Shown here piece after piece: positions 30,604 to 40,567 of a DNA stretch of 64,000 bases. Made by a program: the position numbers and the translations under genes. Every line of letters begins with the position of its first letter. The stretch's first letter is position 1. Below the pieces are notes generated by a model. That model was not told the DNA's origin, searched no databases, and saw nothing but the letters and a program-made list of their open reading frames with translations. This DNA is from JACCXG01 sp963785755 (lineage in GTDB: Bacteria > Acidobacteriota > Vicinamibacteria > Vicinamibacterales > 2-12-FULL-66-21). Where the stretch lies: contig CAWAXG010000065.1 of assembly GCA_963785755.1 (NCBI GenBank), forward strand, positions 1 through 64,000, read 5' to 3'.

Positions 30604-30615
30604 CGAGTGCTCCTT

Positions 30616-31831
30616 TTATGCCCTACCCGCGGCGTGCGGGCTTTCTACCAATCCCAGTAACGCTGCCGTGTGCCGGGCGATGATCAGCTCCTCGTTCGTC
30701 GGAATCACCCAGGCCGATACCCGGCTGCCCGTTCGCGAAATCCGCGGCGCCTCGTGCCTGGTTCGCCTCGGCGTCCAGCTCGATGCCCAGCCATGCCGAG
30801 GCCTCGCATATCCGGCGGCGGACCTCGGCGGAGTTCTCGCCGATGCCGGCGGTGAAGACCAGACCGTCGATGCCACCGAGCACCGCGGCGAGCGCGCCGA
30901 TCTCCTTGGCCGCGCGGTAGACGAAGTAGTCCACGGCCAGCCTGGCGGCCGGTTCGGGGCTGCCGAGGAGGTCGCGCATGTCGTTGCTCGTGCCCGATAT
31001 GCCGAGCAACCCGGATTGTTTGTAGAGCATCGTCTCGACCTCCTTGGCGCTGAGGCCGAGGCCCTGAAAGAGATAGAGGACGACGCCGGGATCGAGCGCA
31101 CCGGGCCGCGTGCCCATGCACAGGCCATCGAGCGCGGTGAATCCGAGCGTGCTGTCCACGCTCTTCCGATTCTTCATGGCGCACAGGCTTGCGCCGCTTC
31201 CCAGGTGAGCGACGATCACGCGCCCGTCGGCGATCTCCGGCGCAACCTGCGGCAGGACCGAGGCGATGTACTCGTAGGACAGGCCGTGGAAGCCGTAGCG
31301 CTGAAGACCGGAACGGCAGACCTCGCGGGGCAGCGGCACCAGTTCGGCGACGGCCGGCTGACCGCGGTGAAAGCTCGTGTCGAAGCAGGCGACCTGCGGC
31401 ACACCGGGGAGCCGCTCGGTCACCGCGTCGATCGCCGCGAGATTGTGCGGCTGGTGGAGCGGAGCGAGCGGTACCAGCTTGCGCAGTTCGTCCATGACCT
31501 GCGGCGTGACGATCGTGGGACCGGCGAAGGCCGCGCCGCCGTGGACGACGCGATGGCCGACACCGAGCACGCGCGCGCCGCCGTAGGTCGAGCGCAGCCA
31601 TGAGGCGAGGGCATCGAGCGCCGAGCGGCCATCCCGCACGACGTTCTTGTCGAGCGCTCGTTCGTCGAGACGCCCGCCGGCGCCATCTTTGGCGGAGAAT
31701 CGCGGCGCGCTGCCGATCCCCTCGATCTGGCCGCGTGATTCCAGCCGCCAGCCCTCGACCTCGGGCCTCCGGTAAATGCAGAACTTGAGGCTCGACGATC
31801 CGGCATTCAGTACGATTGCGTAGTCGTCCAT
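30616..31831 (-). CDS. ackA: Acetate kinase (frameshifted near the C-terminus)
   Basis: About 404 residues, normal for AckA, which makes ATP and acetate from acetyl-phosphate. The start MDDYAIVLNAGSSSLKF has the N-S-S-S-K phosphate motif; GHRVVHGG, CFDTSFH, YGFHGLSYEYIA, HLGSGASLCA and FTAGIGENSAEVR are the expected active-site blocks. The end WVIPTNEELIIARHTAAL is in another frame, through a one-base shift near 30735. An ATG at 31829-31831 gives the start; the much longer upstream frame overlaps pta. The gene is 14 bases behind pta. Confidence 0.92.
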
Positions 31832-31845
31832 TCGCGGCACTCCGT

Positions 31846-32796
31846 TCAGGCTGACACGGCACTCTGCAGCGATCGCCGCCGTGCATGAGCGGCGAGCATC
31901 GCGACGCCGCAGCTCGCGATGCGCGCTCGCACACCGTCGGCGCGGCTCGTGAGGATAATCGGCACGCGCGCGCCGACCACGAGCCCGGCGCTGTCGGCGT
32001 TCGCCAGAAAGCTGAGCTGCTTGGCGAGCATGTTGCCCGCCTCGAGGTCCGGCGCGAGCAGGATGTCGGGATCGCCGGCGACCTCCGACTGGATGCCCTT
32101 CACCCGCGCGGCCTCTTTGCTGATCGCGTTGTCGAACGCCAGCGGACCATCCAGCATGCCGCCGGTGATCTGCTTGCGCTCGGCCATCTTGCACAGCGCG
32201 GCGGCGTCGAGCGTGGCCTGCATCTTGGCGGTCACGGTCTCGACCGCGGCGAGAATGGCCACCTTCGGTCTGGTGACGCCGAGAGAGATCGCCAGATCGA
32301 TCGCGTTCTGGCAGATATGCACCTTGTCATCCAGGGTCGGCGCGATATTGATCGCCGCGTCCGTGACGATCAGCACTTTGTGATAGGTCGGCACGTCCAT
32401 GATGAACACGTGACTGATGCGGCGGCCCGTGCGCAGTCCGGTCTCTTTCGCCACGACGGCACTCAACAGCTCGTCGGTGTGCAGGCTTCCTTTCATCAGG
32501 AGCTCGGCCTCGCCCTTGCGGACCAGCTCCACGGCCTTCGCGGCCGCGGCATGGCTGTGCGGCACATCGACGATCCGCGTCTTGCCAAGGTCGATGCCGG
32601 CCTTCATCGCGACTTCCTGGATCTTGGCGGCGGGACCCACGAGAATCGGCGCGATCAATCCCTGCGTGCCGGCCTCGATGGCGCCGGCCAATGCCGTTTC
32701 CTCGCAGGGATGCGCGACCGCCGTCGGTATGGGTTCCAGGCTCCGGCACTTCTCCAGCAGCAGTTCGTACTTTCCGGTTCCAGTAGCTCGAGTCAT
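31846..32796 (-). CDS. pta: Phosphate acetyl/butyryltransferase
   Basis: The 316-residue enzyme belongs to the short PTA_PTB family and moves the acetyl group from CoA to phosphate for AckA. TDAAINIAPTLDDKVHICQN, ITGGMLDGPLAFDNAISKEA and DPDILLAPDLEAGNMLAKQL are family signatures. I choose the ATG at 32794-32796 with GAGG six bases upstream; a GTG at 32814 is an alternative. The preference for acetyl- over butyryl-CoA cannot be read from the sequence, but the neighbours ackA and pflB favour acetyl. Confidence 0.88.
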   Translation of the reverse strand: MTRATGTGKYELLLEKCRSLEPIPTAVAHPCEETALAGAIEAGTQGLIAPILVGPAAKIQEVAMKAGIDLGKTRIVDVPHSHAAAAKAVELVRKGEAELLMKGSLHTDELLSAVVAKETGLRTGRRISHVFIMDVPTYHKVLIVTDAAINIAPTLDDKVHICQNAIDLAISLGVTRPKVAILAAVETVTAKMQATLDAAALCKMAERKQITGGMLDGPLAFDNAISKEAARVKGIQSEVAGDPDILLAPDLEAGNMLAKQLSFLANADSAGLVVGARVPIILTSRADGVRARIASCGVAMLAAHARRRSLQSAVSA

Positions 32797-32810
32797 GGTG
32801 CCTCGCGCGG

Positions 32811-33001
32811 TCACGCGGCCAGGCGGCGAGCCGCCGGACCGGTTTCCTTCAAGAAGAAAGTCAGGACGATGGCCACGCCGACGCCGTACAGCAGCGGTTC
32901 GAACGCGGTCTGGTCATGTTCGAGGTTCGTGCCCAAGGTGATGATCGGCCGGATAGAAGTCGTACACGGCGGTGATCAGCCACGAGCAGAGCCGCCGTCA
33001 T
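32811..33001 (-). pseudogene. Short membrane protein, frameshifted, MFS-tail-like
   Basis: An ATG at 32999-33001 behind AGAGGAAG opens about 63 codons. Reading with one shift near 32950 gives LCSWLITAVYDFY, then IITLGTNLEHDQTAF and LLYGVGVAIVLTFFLKETGP, ending AARRLAA at the stop 32811-32813. The hydrophobic helix with LTFFLKETG looks like the last segment of a major-facilitator transporter. It lies between atpC and pta on the same strand and may be a remnant or a true small membrane protein. Confidence 0.4.
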
Positions 33002-33198
33002 AAAGCTTCCTCTAATGGCCGCACGTCGGCATCGCAGCCTGCGTTGTGCCAGAGCAAAGTCCGAGCCCCGGGCGCTGATCGCTCGAGGCCTCGGAACTCC
33101 TAGAATGCAAAGACGTTGGGCGATGTCGAGGACGGCACCCGCGCACCGCGCGCCCGTGGAACTCCGTCTCACCGGAGGTCCTCCCGGAATTCCGGGGG

Positions 33199-33233
33199 CT
33201 TGGTACTTGCGCCTTGTTCCTTGTTACTTGTGA
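33199..33233. repeat. Five tandem 7-bp repeats across the atpC stop
   Basis: The plus strand reads CTTGGTA, CTTGCGC, CTTGTTC, CTTGTTA, CTTGTGA, five heptads that keep CTTG in register. The stop codon and last codons of atpC lie within the array. A GGAATTCCGG palindrome precedes it. Confidence 0.6.
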
Positions 33234-33637
33234 CTGCGCCGCCGCCTGACCTGGAGCTGCGCCAGCGCGCGCACGAGGGAGGCGTTGACGGAGGCGACTT
33301 CCTCGTCGGAGATCTTTTCTTGGAGGCGGGCCTCCGCGCGCTGACGCGCCTCCTCGACCTTGGCTTCGTCGATCTTGTCCGAGGGAATGGCCATGTCCGT
33401 CGCGATCGACACCGTCTCGGGAGTGATCTCGACGAGGCCTTCGCCGACCGCGAGGAATCTATCCTGCCCGCCCTTGTGCACGATGATCTCACCCGGCACG
33501 ACCTGGGTAATCAGTCGCAGGTGCTGCGGGTAGACGCCGATCTCCCCCTCGACGGCCGGCAGGGTGACCATCTCGACGTCTTCGGAGAAGACGACTGCCT
33601 GGGGCGTCACGATTTCCAGCTTGAGCGTTGCGGCCAT
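33224..33637 (-). CDS. atpC: ATP synthase epsilon subunit
   Basis: The 137-residue protein has the epsilon beta-sandwich (LKLEIVTPQAVVFSEDVEMV, LPAVEGEIGVYPQHLRLIT) and a C-terminal helical hairpin (AKVEEARQRAEARLQEKI) that can inhibit ATP hydrolysis in the family. It is the last gene of the atp operon, 15 bases after atpD. The tail QVRRRRSHK is very basic, and the stop lies in a heptad array. Confidence 0.92.
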   Translation of the reverse strand: MAATLKLEIVTPQAVVFSEDVEMVTLPAVEGEIGVYPQHLRLITQVVPGEIIVHKGGQDRFLAVGEGLVEITPETVSIATDMAIPSDKIDEAKVEEARQRAEARLQEKISDEEVASVNASLVRALAQLQVRRRRSHK

Positions 33638-33652
33638 GCCGAATCATCCAGT

Positions 33653-35056
33653 TCAGGTTTGCTGGATCTCCTCGATCCCGCCCTTCATGTAGAAGTTGCC
33701 TTCCGGAACGGAGTCGTGCTTCCCGTCGAGGATCTCCTTGAAGCCGCGCACGGTGTCGGCCACGGGAACCTGCCTGCCCTCGCGGCCGGTGAACACCTGC
33801 GCCGAGCTGAATGGCTGGCTCAGGAACCGCTGGATCTTGCGCGCGCGGTACACGGTCACCTTGTCCTCGGGCGACAGCTCGTCCATCCCCAGGATGGCGA
33901 TGATGTCCTGCAGGTCCTTGAATCGCTGCAGCACACCCTGCACCCGCCGCGCGACCTGGTAGTGTTCGTCGCCGACGATCTCTGGCGCCAGGGCGCGGGA
34001 CGTCGAAGCCAGAGGATCGACCGCGGGATAAATCCCGAGCTCCGCGATCGAGCGCTCGAGAACGATCGTTGCGTCGAGATGGGCGAACGTCGTCGCCGGC
34101 GCCGGGTCCGTCAGGTCATCGGCCGGGACGTACACCGCCTGGAAGGACGTGATCGATCCCTTCTTGGTGGAGGTGATTCGCTCCTGCAGGCCGCCCATCT
34201 CGGCGGCGAGCGTCGGCTGATAGCCGACGGCGCTGGCCGTGCGCCCGAGCAGCGCCGAGACTTCCGAGCCCGCCTGCGAGAACCGGAAGATGTTGTCGAT
34301 GAAGAGCAGCACGTCCTGGCCGCGCTCGTCGCGGAAGTACTCGGTAATGGCGAGGCCGCTCAGGGCGACGCGCAGGCGCGCGCCCGGCGGCTCGTTCATC
34401 TGACCGTAGACCAGCGCGATCTTCGACGCCCCCAGGTCCTGTTGATTGATGACGCCGGCCTGGGACATCTCGTGATACAGGTCGTTGCCCTCGCGCGTGC
34501 GTTCGCCGACGCCGGCGAACACGGACACGCCGCCATGGAGCTTGGCGATGTTGTTGATCAGCTCCATGATGACGACGGTCTTGCCGACGCCGGCGCCACC
34601 GAAGGCGCCGACTTTGCCGCCCTTCAGGAACGGACAGATCAGATCGATGACCTTGATCCCTGTCGTGAGCACCTGTGGCGACGTCGATTGATCGACCAGC
34701 GGCGGAGGCGCGCGATGGATGGGATAACGCTTGTCTGCCACGACCGGCCCGCGCTCGTCCACGGGCTGTCCGGTCACGTCGAACACGCGGCCCATCACGC
34801 CATCGCCCACCGGCATCGAGATCGGTCCACCGCTGTCGGTCACCTCGAAGCCGCGCTTGAGCCCTTCGGTGCCCGCCATCGAGATGGTGCGCACCCACTT
34901 GTCGCCGAGATGCTGCTGGACTTCGAGCGTCAGCGAGACCGGCTGCTTGTCGACGGTGTATGCCACGTTCAGCGCGTTGTAGATCGGAGGCAGTGCGTCG
35001 GGGAACTCGACGTCGACGACTGCACCGACGACTTGCACGACTTTTCCGATGTTCAT
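33653..35056 (-). CDS. atpD: ATP synthase beta subunit
   Basis: The 467-residue catalytic subunit has Walker A GGAGVGKTV, the catalytic Glu in GVGERTREGNDLYHEM, Walker B VLLFIDNIFRFSQAGSE and the DELSPEDK segment contacting gamma. The length is typical. The start is the ATG at 35054-35056 (MNIGKVVQVVGAVVDVEFPD); a 22-codon extension upstream overlaps atpG's end and is not used. The sequence is intact. Confidence 0.96.
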   Translation of the reverse strand: MNIGKVVQVVGAVVDVEFPDALPPIYNALNVAYTVDKQPVSLTLEVQQHLGDKWVRTISMAGTEGLKRGFEVTDSGGPISMPVGDGVMGRVFDVTGQPVDERGPVVADKRYPIHRAPPPLVDQSTSPQVLTTGIKVIDLICPFLKGGKVGAFGGAGVGKTVVIMELINNIAKLHGGVSVFAGVGERTREGNDLYHEMSQAGVINQQDLGASKIALVYGQMNEPPGARLRVALSGLAITEYFRDERGQDVLLFIDNIFRFSQAGSEVSALLGRTASAVGYQPTLAAEMGGLQERITSTKKGSITSFQAVYVPADDLTDPAPATTFAHLDATIVLERSIAELGIYPAVDPLASTSRALAPEIVGDEHYQVARRVQGVLQRFKDLQDIIAILGMDELSPEDKVTVYRARKIQRFLSQPFSSAQVFTGREGRQVPVADTVRGFKEILDGKHDSVPEGNFYMKGGIEEIQQT

Positions 35057-35099
35057 GACTGCTTCCTGTGCTCCATCCTGTTCCGGGAGAGCCCTACGA

Positions 35100-35969
35100 C
35101 TATCCCGCCTGACCGCCGGCAATCTCCAACAGTTCTTTCGTGATGTTGCCCTGGCGCAGGGTGTTGTATTCGAGCTTCAACGCCTTGATCAGGTCTTCCG
35201 CGCTGTCGGTCGCGTTCTTCATCGACACCATGCGGGCGCTCTGCTCGCTGGCCTTCGCGTTCAGCATCACGTAAGTACAGGTAGATGTTGAGATAGTGCC
35301 CGAGCAGATACGCGAGCAGCCCCTCGGCGCTGGGTTCGAACACCACCTCGTGCGGATCGGCGGCCAGCGTTTCCTCTGATGGTGCGCCCTGAATCCGCAA
35401 GCCCTTGATCGCGCCGACCGGCAGGTACTCCATGGTGACGGGTTCCTGCGTCAGCGTGTTGACGAACTTCGTCGTGACGATGTCCACCGCGTCCACCTCT
35501 CCCTTCAAGAAGAGGTCGCGCGCAAAGCTGGCAATGGCTCTCGCTTCGGGAAACGTCGGCGAATCGCCGTAACTGAACTCCGCGGCCAGCCGCCGCCGCG
35601 TGCGATGCGACGAACTGCGCGGCCTTGCGGCCGGCGGTGATGAAGATGGTCGACTCGGTAGGAAACTGCGCCGCCAGCCGTAACACGTTGGTGTTGAGCG
35701 CGCCGCAGAGACCCTTGTCCGCGGCCACCAGAATGACCGCGCGCGTGCGGACCTTGCGCACCTCCATGCAGCGGATGGGCGAAGTCGATCGCCCGCGTGG
35801 TCGCGCTGCGCTGAATGCGATAGATGAGCCGCGCAAAGGGCGCCGCCGTGATCGCCTGCTGTTGCGCCTTGCGCATCTTGGACGCCGCGACCATCTGCAT
35901 GGCCCTGGTGATCTGCGCGGTGCCGCCGATCGATTTGATGCGCCGGCGGAGGTCGCGTGGACTGTTCAT
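35100..35969 (-). CDS. atpG: ATP synthase gamma subunit (frameshifted)
   Basis: The rotor-stalk subunit begins MNSPRDLRRRIKSIGGTAQI and TRAMQMVAASKMRKAQQ, continues AVILVAADKGLCGALNTNVL and VDIVTTKFVNTLTQEPV in other frames, and ends with the conserved helix MVSMKNATDSAEDLIKAL before the TAG at 35100-35102. Shifts are near 35790, 35600 and 35275. The joined length of about 287 residues is normal, and no functional block is missing, so the breaks are probably sequencing errors. Confidence 0.9.
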
Positions 35970-36002
35970 GGTCGGCGTCCGGCTTCAGGTTCAGGCTTTC
36001 AG

Positions 36003-37538
<1,536 letters not shown>

Positions 37539-37566
37539 TGTCCTTACCTCACCGCGTCAATCGAGC

Positions 37567-37959
37567 TCACAAGCGCGCTTCGATTGCCGCCAGCTTCGCG
37601 CGCACGCTGCCGTCGTACACGTCGCTGCCAACGCTGATGCGCATTCCGCCGATGAGTCCGGGGTTTTGTGCGAAGGATGTTTCCAGCCCGGGGCCGTAGA
37701 GGCGCGCCAGGCCTGCCCGGACGTCGTTGCGCACGTCCTCGGCCAGGGGTGTCGCGGTTTCGACCGATGCCAGACGCCGGTTGCGGTCCAACCTCACCAT
37801 GCGCAGGAAGTCCGAAAGTACGGGGATCGCGCCACGGCGCTTCGACGCGGCGATCCCTCGCGCGACCTGACGCACCCGGCCCTCATCGACGCGTCCGTCA
37901 ACCATGCAGAGCCGGAACAGCTGGCGCGCCGACCGCCTGGTCCTTCTGGTCACTTTCAT
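37567..37959 (-). CDS. atpH: ATP synthase delta subunit, short form
   Basis: The 130-residue protein ends with the family signature LIGGMRISVGSDVYDGSVRA and has the region RLASVETATPLAEDVR. It is about 45 residues shorter than the E. coli subunit and begins MKVTRRTRRSARQLFRLCMV, so part of the N-terminal helical bundle that holds the top of alpha3beta3 is reduced. It starts four bases after the atpF stop. No frameshift is apparent, so the short form may be genuine. Confidence 0.85.
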   Translation of the reverse strand: MKVTRRTRRSARQLFRLCMVDGRVDEGRVRQVARGIAASKRRGAIPVLSDFLRMVRLDRNRRLASVETATPLAEDVRNDVRAGLARLYGPGLETSFAQNPGLIGGMRISVGSDVYDGSVRAKLAAIEARL

Positions 37960-37963
37960 CGCG

Positions 37964-38506
37964 TCATCTCAGCTGCCTGGCCGTCTCTTCCGCCAGGCGA
38001 CGGTGATCGTCTGCGGTCAACACCTTGCCCGTGACGGTCGCCGTGGTCTGGACGACGAGGCGGCCGACCTCGCGTCGGAGCTCGAGGAGCATCTGTGCGC
38101 GGTCCCGTTCGGCGGCCTCGCGCGCGCGGACGAGAATCTGCTCCGCCGCACTCAGTGCCTTCTTGGTTTCCTCGGTCCGGACAGTGGCGGCGGCAGCCCG
38201 CGCTTCTTCGATCAGCTGCTTGCCCTCGCCCTCCGCCTTTGCCAGCACCGCGTGACGCTCGCTTTCGATCCGCGCCAGTTCGGCCTTGATTTTCTCGGCG
38301 TTGGCCAGACCGCTCGCGATCTGCTGCCGCCGCGCGTCGAGGATCTGCAGGATCGGCTTGTAGGCGAAGGCATACAGGACGATACACACGATCCCGAAGC
38401 TGACGATCTGAGCAGCGAGATGAGTCCAGCTGACCCCGAACGTGCGGGCGACCTCCCCGATCTGTCCGCCACTCTCCGCCACGACCTGCAACGCTAGAGC
38501 ATGCAT
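37964..38506 (-). CDS. atpF: ATP synthase b subunit
   Basis: The 180-residue stator subunit has one membrane helix (about 29-47, AAQIVSFGIVCIVLYAFAYK) followed by the long charged dimerisation helix (ARRQQIASGLANAEKIKAEL and onward) that joins F0 to the delta subunit. The start is the ATG at 38504-38506. The gene lies between atpE and atpH as in standard operons. Confidence 0.9.
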   Translation of the reverse strand: MHALALQVVAESGGQIGEVARTFGVSWTHLAAQIVSFGIVCIVLYAFAYKPILQILDARRQQIASGLANAEKIKAELARIESERHAVLAKAEGEGKQLIEEARAAAATVRTEETKKALSAAEQILVRAREAAERDRAQMLLELRREVGRLVVQTTATVTGKVLTADDHRRLAEETARQLR

Positions 38507-38565
38507 GATGGCAAACTCGCCTGGCGCGGACGCGGCGCCACCTCGCGCTGCGTCCTGAGCCTGGT

Positions 38566-38754
38566 CTACTGCACGAGGAACAATGCGTAGAACACGATTG
38601 CCTCGGCGAAGGCAATGGCCAGAATGGACTGGACCATGATCTTCGTTGAGGCGCCGGGATTGCGTCCGACCGCGATCGAGGCGCCCTGGCCAATCAACCC
38701 TACGCCGATCGCTGCGCCGAGAGCGGCCAGCCCGACGTGCAAACTTCCGGTCAT
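38566..38754 (-). CDS. atpE: ATP synthase c subunit
   Basis: The 62-residue hairpin protein has two membrane helices joined by the polar loop VGRNPGAS. The ion-binding carboxylate is E51 (AIAFAEAIVFYALF), with Q23 in helix one (LIGQGAS) opposite it. The positions after E51 are Ala and Ile rather than the Ser/Thr of known sodium-type rings, which favours proton coupling, although Q23 is shared with sodium rings. It is short for the family but has both helices. The start is the ATG at 38752-38754. Confidence 0.9.
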   Translation of the reverse strand: MTGSLHVGLAALGAAIGVGLIGQGASIAVGRNPGASTKIMVQSILAIAFAEAIVFYALFLVQ

Positions 38755-38813
38755 CGCTGTTGTCCTTTCTGCTTCCTGCAGTTCACATCGCGCTCTCGAG
38801 CGCCCGTCGTTCA

Positions 38814-39662
38814 TCAGTGCGCCGCCGCGGGTCCGGCTTCCTCGTGATGACAGATCAGGAGCGTGAAGACGGCGGTCAACAGCATGAAGACCATCGCCTG
38901 GACCAGACCCACCAGCAGCTCCATGAAATAGAACGGGATCGGCAGCAGCCAGCCCAGACCCGGGACGATCGTCGCCATCGCCTCGAGCATGTTCTCGCCC
39001 GCGAAAATGTTGCCGTAGAGGCGAAAGCTCAGTGAGACCGGGCGGAACATGATCGAGATGATCTCGAGGCACCCCGCCGCGAAGAACACGACCACCATGA
39101 GCAGCTTCAACACCCCGGTGGTTTCTCCCTTCGGCGCGAACAGCTCCTTGACCACGCCGCGGGGACCGGTCTCCTGGAGCGCCCAGACGATCCAGCACGC
39201 AAAGAAGACCAGCGCCATGGCCAGCGTCAGGTTGAGATCGGCGTTGGCGCCGCGGAACAGCGGCTGATCGATGACGAAGCCATGCGCCGTCTGATGTCCC
39301 CATCCGATCGTGCCGACTCCCGGAAGCAGAGCGGCCCAGTTGGCCGCGAGGATGAAGATGAAGATGCTGGCAAAGAACCAGAACGTCTTCCGGACCAGGT
39401 GCGCGCCGATGATGCTCTCGAGCAGCCCGTAGAGGCTTTCGACGAGCCACTCCAGGAAGTTCTGCGCGCCCGTTGGCACCTGGCTCATGTTGCGGGTCGC
39501 GACTTGAGCGAACACGATGAGGCCCACCGCCACGATCCACGTGACGACCATGGAGTTCGTGATCGGGAAGCCGAAGGGCCGTGCGATCTCGACCGCCGCC
39601 TGCGGCAGCCCGTGGCTCCCGGTTTCGGCAAGGGCGATGCACAGAATGTCGAGCGAGTTCAT
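38814..39662 (-). CDS. atpB: ATP synthase a subunit
   Basis: The 282-residue membrane protein forms the proton half-channels. The essential Arg lies in FRPVSLSFRLYGNIFAGE, and the helix ELLVGLVQAMVFMLLTAVFT is conserved. Five to six membrane segments are visible. The start is the ATG at 39660-39662 (MNSLDILCIALAETGS). It opens the atpBEFHAGDC operon; I see no atpI or atpZ upstream. A GG-N10-GC sequence resembling a sigma-54 promoter lies 22-36 bases upstream. Confidence 0.93.
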   Translation of the reverse strand: MNSLDILCIALAETGSHGLPQAAVEIARPFGFPITNSMVVTWIVAVGLIVFAQVATRNMSQVPTGAQNFLEWLVESLYGLLESIIGAHLVRKTFWFFASIFIFILAANWAALLPGVGTIGWGHQTAHGFVIDQPLFRGANADLNLTLAMALVFFACWIVWALQETGPRGVVKELFAPKGETTGVLKLLMVVVFFAAGCLEIISIMFRPVSLSFRLYGNIFAGENMLEAMATIVPGLGWLLPIPFYFMELLVGLVQAMVFMLLTAVFTLLICHHEEAGPAAAH

Positions 39663-39682
39663 GTGGGTCTTCCGTGCGTCTG

Positions 39683-39698
39683 AGCACGGCCCATGCCA
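39683..39698 (-). promoter_or_regulatory. Sigma-54-like promoter before atpB
   Basis: The minus strand reads TGGCATGGGCCGTGCT, matching the -24/-12 consensus TGGCAYR-N4-TTGCW at all but one fixed position. The inverted repeat at 39799-39829 is centred about 117 bases upstream. The predicted start leaves only about ten leader bases before atpB, which is a weak point. Confidence 0.45.
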
Positions 39699-39798
39699 CG
39701 GCGCCGAGGCCGCAGGACGAGAGCTGAAGTGGCGGAATCCATACCGCTCACCACCGATTTCCTGTCGCCTGGCCTGAATCGATCGCCTACGTCCAACT

Positions 39799-39829
39799 CC
39801 GGGATTCCGGACCCACTCCGCGATGCCGG
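39799..39829. promoter_or_regulatory. Inverted repeat, candidate enhancer site 1
   Basis: CCGGGAT (39799-39805) and ATGCCGG (39823-39829) are arms with one mismatch around a 17-base spacer, and the flank continues AGGTG. The copy at 42560-42590 has the same arms and spacer length. It lies between the divergent atpB and the secreted-protein gene at 39972, at a distance typical for sigma-54 activator sites. Confidence 0.55.
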
Positions 39830-39916
39830 AGGTGTATCGTATGGATAGTCGGCGCGGCGCCATGTGAACCCCCTGCAGGCATTCGCTTCCTCGCCGATTC
39901 GTGCCGGGATTTTCTC

Positions 39917-39932
39917 CGGTACGCCTGCTGCA
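39917..39932 (+). promoter_or_regulatory. Sigma-54-like promoter before the secreted-protein gene
   Basis: CGGTACGCCTGCTGCA keeps GG and GC at exactly ten bases spacing and 9 of the 12 fixed consensus positions. It is 104 bases downstream of the inverted repeat centre, with the expected start about 29 bases before the ATG at 39972 and ahead of its Shine-Dalgarno. Confidence 0.35.
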
Positions 39933-39971
39933 GTTGAATGGGGTGTTTTACTTCTGAGGAGAACAGAACCA

Positions 39972-40550
39972 ATGACGCTTCGACAGACGGCGATGTGCGG
40001 AGTCCTATCGGGCGCGGTGGTGGTGGCGGTCTCGATCGGGCACGCTCAGGCAGGCGCCGAGACGTTCACCGCGACGGCAGCGGTGAAGACCGCCGGCAGC
40101 GCGACGGCCGGTGGACCGGTCACGATTACCGTGGACCGGAAGATGTCCCAGAGCGAAGCGGACAGCCTGATTGCCGCCTTCAAGGCCGGCGGCGTGCCGG
40201 GGCTGCGCAAGGCGCTCGTCGGCGTGCCGCCCACGGGCTCCATCCGGCTCGGAGCGGGAACGCCCACGCCGACGCGGATCACGATCGAGCGGCCCACCGA
40301 CAAGGGACGCCTGCTCACGATCGTGACCGACCAGCCAATCGCCTTTCTCGGAGCGGGCTTGCCGGGGGCGAAAGCGAAAGAGGGCTACGACTTCGCCATC
40401 ATCGACATCGAAGTCGACGCCAAAGGCAGCGGCTCGGGCACGGTCTCGCCGGCCGCGAAAGTCACGGTCAAGCAGGGCGTGTTCGTCGTCGAGGATTATG
40501 CGTCCGAGCTCGTCAAACTCACCGGCGTCAGCCGGGCGAAGGCGAAATAG
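39972..40550 (+). CDS. Secreted protein of unknown function
   Basis: The 192-residue protein has a signal peptide (MTLRQTAMCGVLSGAVVVAV, cleavage after GHAQA). The mature part starts with a Thr/Ala-rich stretch, contains TITVDRKMSQSEADSLIAAF and a repeated-looking GKAxx pattern, and ends VEDYASELVKLTGVSRAKAK. It has no Cys or known motif and is probably periplasmic. GAGGAG lies nine bases before the ATG. It is 17 bases ahead of the sigma-54 activator gene, so both are likely in one transcript. Confidence 0.7.
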   Translation: MTLRQTAMCGVLSGAVVVAVSIGHAQAGAETFTATAAVKTAGSATAGGPVTITVDRKMSQSEADSLIAAFKAGGVPGLRKALVGVPPTGSIRLGAGTPTPTRITIERPTDKGRLLTIVTDQPIAFLGAGLPGAKAKEGYDFAIIDIEVDAKGSGSGTVSPAAKVTVKQGVFVVEDYASELVKLTGVSRAKAK

Positions 40551-40567
40551 ACATGGGAGGCGGCCCG

